From Anaerolineaceae bacterium (lineage in GTDB: Bacteria; Chloroflexota; Anaerolineae; Anaerolineales; Anaerolineaceae): 9,666 nt of DNA. Position numbers and translations under genes: made by a program. Shown piece by piece: positions 7,868-9,666 of the stretch. How positions within the stretch are numbered: position 1 is the first letter of the stretch; every line of letters begins with the position of its first letter. Location: the NCBI GenBank assembly GCA_028714615.1, contig JAQTMA010000019.1, positions 1 through 9,666 on the forward strand. Direction: 5' to 3'. Under the pieces are notes generated by a model. That model was given only the letters and a program-made list of their open reading frames with translations. It searched no databases and was not told the DNA's origin.

Positions 7868-8965
7868 TCAGGTCACCGTAAAGAACGTATAGTGATAGTT
7901 GATCTTATTCTGGATCATCCCAATCGTATCGCTGCCATTCGTTACGGTACCTTTCGTTGAGGTTGCCTGCCAGGTAAAATGCCGCGAGTTTCCTTCACCA
8001 CTGGATCCGGTTAATGTGAAAATTGCATTTGGCAACATGTTATTGATCAGGGTCATATACCACGTACGAATCTGCTCGATCCCCTGAACTGTTCGCTGCG
8101 CGGTTATCTGCACAGCATTTGGCTGGTACAGGTTGACCACCTGGTTTGCGTCGTGGCTGTTCAATGCAGCGATATAACGATCTGGCACATCCAAACCGCC
8201 GGTTTCCCAGTTGAACTTTTGAATTGTATCCCATAGCCCGGGGAGATCCCGACGGCACTCGTCCCAGCTAAAGAAATTGACCGATGGAAGTCCGAGGGCG
8301 CATACCTGCTTTAAGAAATCGTTGATATCCGATGGTGTTGGTGCCCATCCCCCGGTTTTATAAGTTGGACCGGTGGGAATTACGGGGCGATAAGGCGCCT
8401 TGGCTTTGAACTCATCCACAACCCGGTTGAGCTGCATGGTGGGATTGTGGGCTTGCTCCCAGTATACCTGGGGCATGTTGTAATCCACTTTTTCCAGGAA
8501 TTGAGTCCAGGGGAGCTGAGGATGATAGGATGGGTAACGGTACGAGGAAAGCGCCATAGGCAAGGCTGGGAAAGCAGCCCGCATTTGAGTCATAAACTTG
8601 GTCGCTGCCGTGGCTTTCCCGGCTTCTTTATACTGAACTTCCGCATCGATCACGTAGCCATCTAGCTGTAAATCCTGCAGGCGCTGAATGGCTTTCCGCG
8701 CTTCCCCCAGGGGATCATATCCATAAACGTAATGCCAGCCCCATACCTGGATTCCCAGGGACTTCAAAGCGGCTTTCACCGGAGGGATCAGGTCAAGTGA
8801 ACGGGCTGTGTCGTAATTGGAAGAATTCGTTCCATCTGCGATCTTGATGAGAACATGGGTCAGACCGGCCTTTTGAGCCCGGTCTGCGATGGCGCTGACG
8901 CTGCCGTTCTCGCAGTTCGGAATTTTCCAGATGAAGAATCCTTTTCCTTGTATTGCCACAGCCAT
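7868..8965 (-). CDS. TIM-barrel glycoside-hydrolase-like protein with C-terminal SnoaL-like domain
   Basis: A 365-residue protein in two parts. Residues about 5-255 look like a glycoside-hydrolase-type TIM barrel. There is an early GKGFFIW strand, then an AGLTHVLIKIADG strand (33-45), QVWGWHYVYG (73-82), GYVIDAEV (103-110) with Asp107 and Glu109 as plausible acid residues, YNMPQVYWEQ (162-171), and a late FFSWDE (231-236). This layout resembles GH25-like or related uncharacterised barrels, but I cannot fix the family or substrate. Residues about 260-365 look like a SnoaL/NTF2-like cone fold: YIAALNSHDANQVVNLY (264-280), then GIEQIRTWY (295-303), ending in beta strands. No signal peptide or membrane segment is visible, so it appears cytoplasmic, which is odd for a cell-wall or polysaccharide hydrolase. 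The start ATG 8965 has an excellent Shine-Dalgarno. It lies 71 bp downstream of the HD gene, with no clear promoter between them. The fold call is moderately sure; the function is unknown. Confidence 0.75.
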   Translation of the reverse strand: MAVAIQGKGFFIWKIPNCENGSVSAIADRAQKAGLTHVLIKIADGTNSSNYDTARSLDLIPPVKAALKSLGIQVWGWHYVYGYDPLGEARKAIQRLQDLQLDGYVIDAEVQYKEAGKATAATKFMTQMRAAFPALPMALSSYRYPSYHPQLPWTQFLEKVDYNMPQVYWEQAHNPTMQLNRVVDEFKAKAPYRPVIPTGPTYKTGGWAPTPSDINDFLKQVCALGLPSVNFFSWDECRRDLPGLWDTIQKFNWETGGLDVPDRYIAALNSHDANQVVNLYQPNAVQITAQRTVQGIEQIRTWYMTLINNMLPNAIFTLTGSSGEGNSRHFTWQATSTKGTVTNGSDTIGMIQNKINYHYTFFTVT

Positions 8966-8966
8966 A

Positions 8967-8976
8967 GATCACCTCC
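8967..8976 (-). promoter_or_regulatory. Near-perfect Shine-Dalgarno of the hydrolase gene
   Basis: On the minus strand GGAGGTGATC precedes ATG 8965, with 6 bases between GGAGG and the start. It matches ten consecutive bases of the standard 16S anti-Shine-Dalgarno complement. It fixes the start and suggests efficient translation. Confidence 0.85.
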
Positions 8977-9036
8977 GTATTGCGGGTTGCATCCCCATTG
9001 TTGCATGATTCGAGCCAGGGTAAAGCCCCGCCCAAT

Positions 9037-9606
9037 TTATGTAATGATGTTGCCCTCCAACCCCAGCTCAGGAGCAATCCGCCGCATAGCCAGGATAACA
9101 TTATCGACGTGCTCCCAGAGGGGCACCCCGAAATCTTCGGCAGCGACCGCAACCTCCTCTCGGTTGATGCCGGCCGCGAACGTCTTATCCTTCCACTTTT
9201 TCTTTACAGAGTTGGAGGTTAAATCGTAGAGCGATCGAGATGGTCGCACCAGGGCTACCGCAGTCACCAGCCCGGTAATCTCATCGCAGGCAAAGAGAGC
9301 TTTATCTAATAAAGTCTCTCGAACAACCCCAGTACCAGTCCCGTGCGCCAGGATGGCGTGCAGGATTTCCTCAGGCGCGCCTTGTTCTCTCAAGAAAGGG
9401 ATTCCGGCCAATGGGTGAAGATCGAGGGTGGGGTGGATTTCCCAGTCGTAATCGTGCAATAGTCCCGCCAAGCCCCAGATTTCGGCATCTTGATCGAGTT
9501 TGTCTGCATAGAACCGTAAGGCAGCCTCCACGCTCAACATGTGATTGACCAGGCCAGGTGTCTTGATATGGTCGTTGACGATGGCCAATGCTTCGTCACG
9601 GGTCAT
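9037..9606 (-). CDS. HD-domain phosphohydrolase
   Basis: A 189-residue protein with the signature of the HD metal-dependent phosphohydrolase superfamily. His22 (NHMLSVEA) begins the domain, His51-Asp52 form the HD pair (LLHDYDWE), His83 and His88 lie in the ILHAILAHG helix, and Asp108 (CDEITG) closes the metal site. These enzymes hydrolyse phosphomonoesters or phosphodiesters, often of nucleotides; the substrate here cannot be told from the sequence. The frame could be extended to a TTG at 9654, but ATG 9606 is chosen because AGGAGG (minus strand, 9616-9611) lies just ahead and the conserved domain starts soon after. The spacing to the ATG is short, 4 bases. There is no signal peptide or membrane segment, so it is cytoplasmic. 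It is probably first in a two-gene unit with the downstream hydrolase. Confidence 0.85.
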   Translation of the reverse strand: MTRDEALAIVNDHIKTPGLVNHMLSVEAALRFYADKLDQDAEIWGLAGLLHDYDWEIHPTLDLHPLAGIPFLREQGAPEEILHAILAHGTGTGVVRETLLDKALFACDEITGLVTAVALVRPSRSLYDLTSNSVKKKWKDKTFAAGINREEVAVAAEDFGVPLWEHVDNVILAMRRIAPELGLEGNIIT

Positions 9607-9643
9607 ACAACCTCCTATGAATTGAAAATGAACCTTTCCCAGA

Positions 9644-9649
9644 AGTATA
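9644..9649 (-). promoter_or_regulatory. Possible -10 element for the HD-domain gene
   Basis: TATACT on the minus strand (9649 to 9644) is a five-of-six -10 match, 38 bases before the start codon. A -35 at normal spacing would fall beyond the right edge of the window, so the promoter cannot be confirmed. Confidence 0.35.
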
Positions 9650-9666
9650 CTCAATAATCCACATCG

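Noticed and set aside
8986..9006. Direct repeat GTTGCAT (8986-8992 and 9000-9006) between the two minus-strand genes
   Set aside because: Two 7-base copies are too short and isolated to support an operator or attachment site.
9607..9654. Longer start (TTG at 9654) for the HD-domain gene
   Set aside because: It would add 16 residues not needed by the domain and translate through the strong AGGAGG that serves ATG 9606.

Overview
The window reads as a stretch of chromosomal housekeeping DNA from a bacterium with moderate to slightly high GC. The RpoC and GyrA sequences and the little hydrolase pair look most like Chloroflexota, probably class Anaerolineae. That placement rests on recognising the style of the proteins and was not tested by a search. 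I see no phage, transposon, CRISPR, tRNA or rRNA sequence.

Layout. Positions 1-414 are non-coding. They hold a perfect inverted repeat, three good sigma70-type promoter candidates in tandem and a long imperfect hairpin, all pointing toward rpoC. Positions 415-4653 (+) encode the RNA polymerase beta' subunit. It starts at GTG behind a strong Shine-Dalgarno and ends before a strong intrinsic terminator at 4680-4718. A separate promoter (about 4726-4753) drives a gyrA-type topoisomerase gene at 4811-7771 (+). A 14-bp hairpin at 7780-7825 separates this from two genes on the other strand. These are a cytoplasmic-looking TIM-barrel glycoside-hydrolase-like protein fused to a SnoaL-like domain (7868-8965, -) and, upstream of it, an HD-domain phosphohydrolase (9037-9606, -). 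The two lie 71 bp apart and are probably co-transcribed.

How they fit together. RpoC and GyrA are core machines of transcription and DNA supercoiling. Each has its own promoter and a terminator lies between them, so they are neighbours rather than one operon. rpoC is not directly preceded by rpoB, which is the usual arrangement. The minus-strand pair has no evident link to them.

I do not see an unmistakable new system. The points most worth a second look are: (1) a Lys/Pro-rich, histone-H1-like tail of about 170 residues on GyrA; (2) loss of the canonical GyrA box in the first C-terminal blade, with a box-like motif in a later blade; (3) a coiled-coil insertion of about 165 residues in RpoC and a tandemly duplicated module of about 57 residues near its C-terminus; (4) the multi-promoter, structured rpoC leader; and (5) the hydrolase-SnoaL fusion without a signal peptide.
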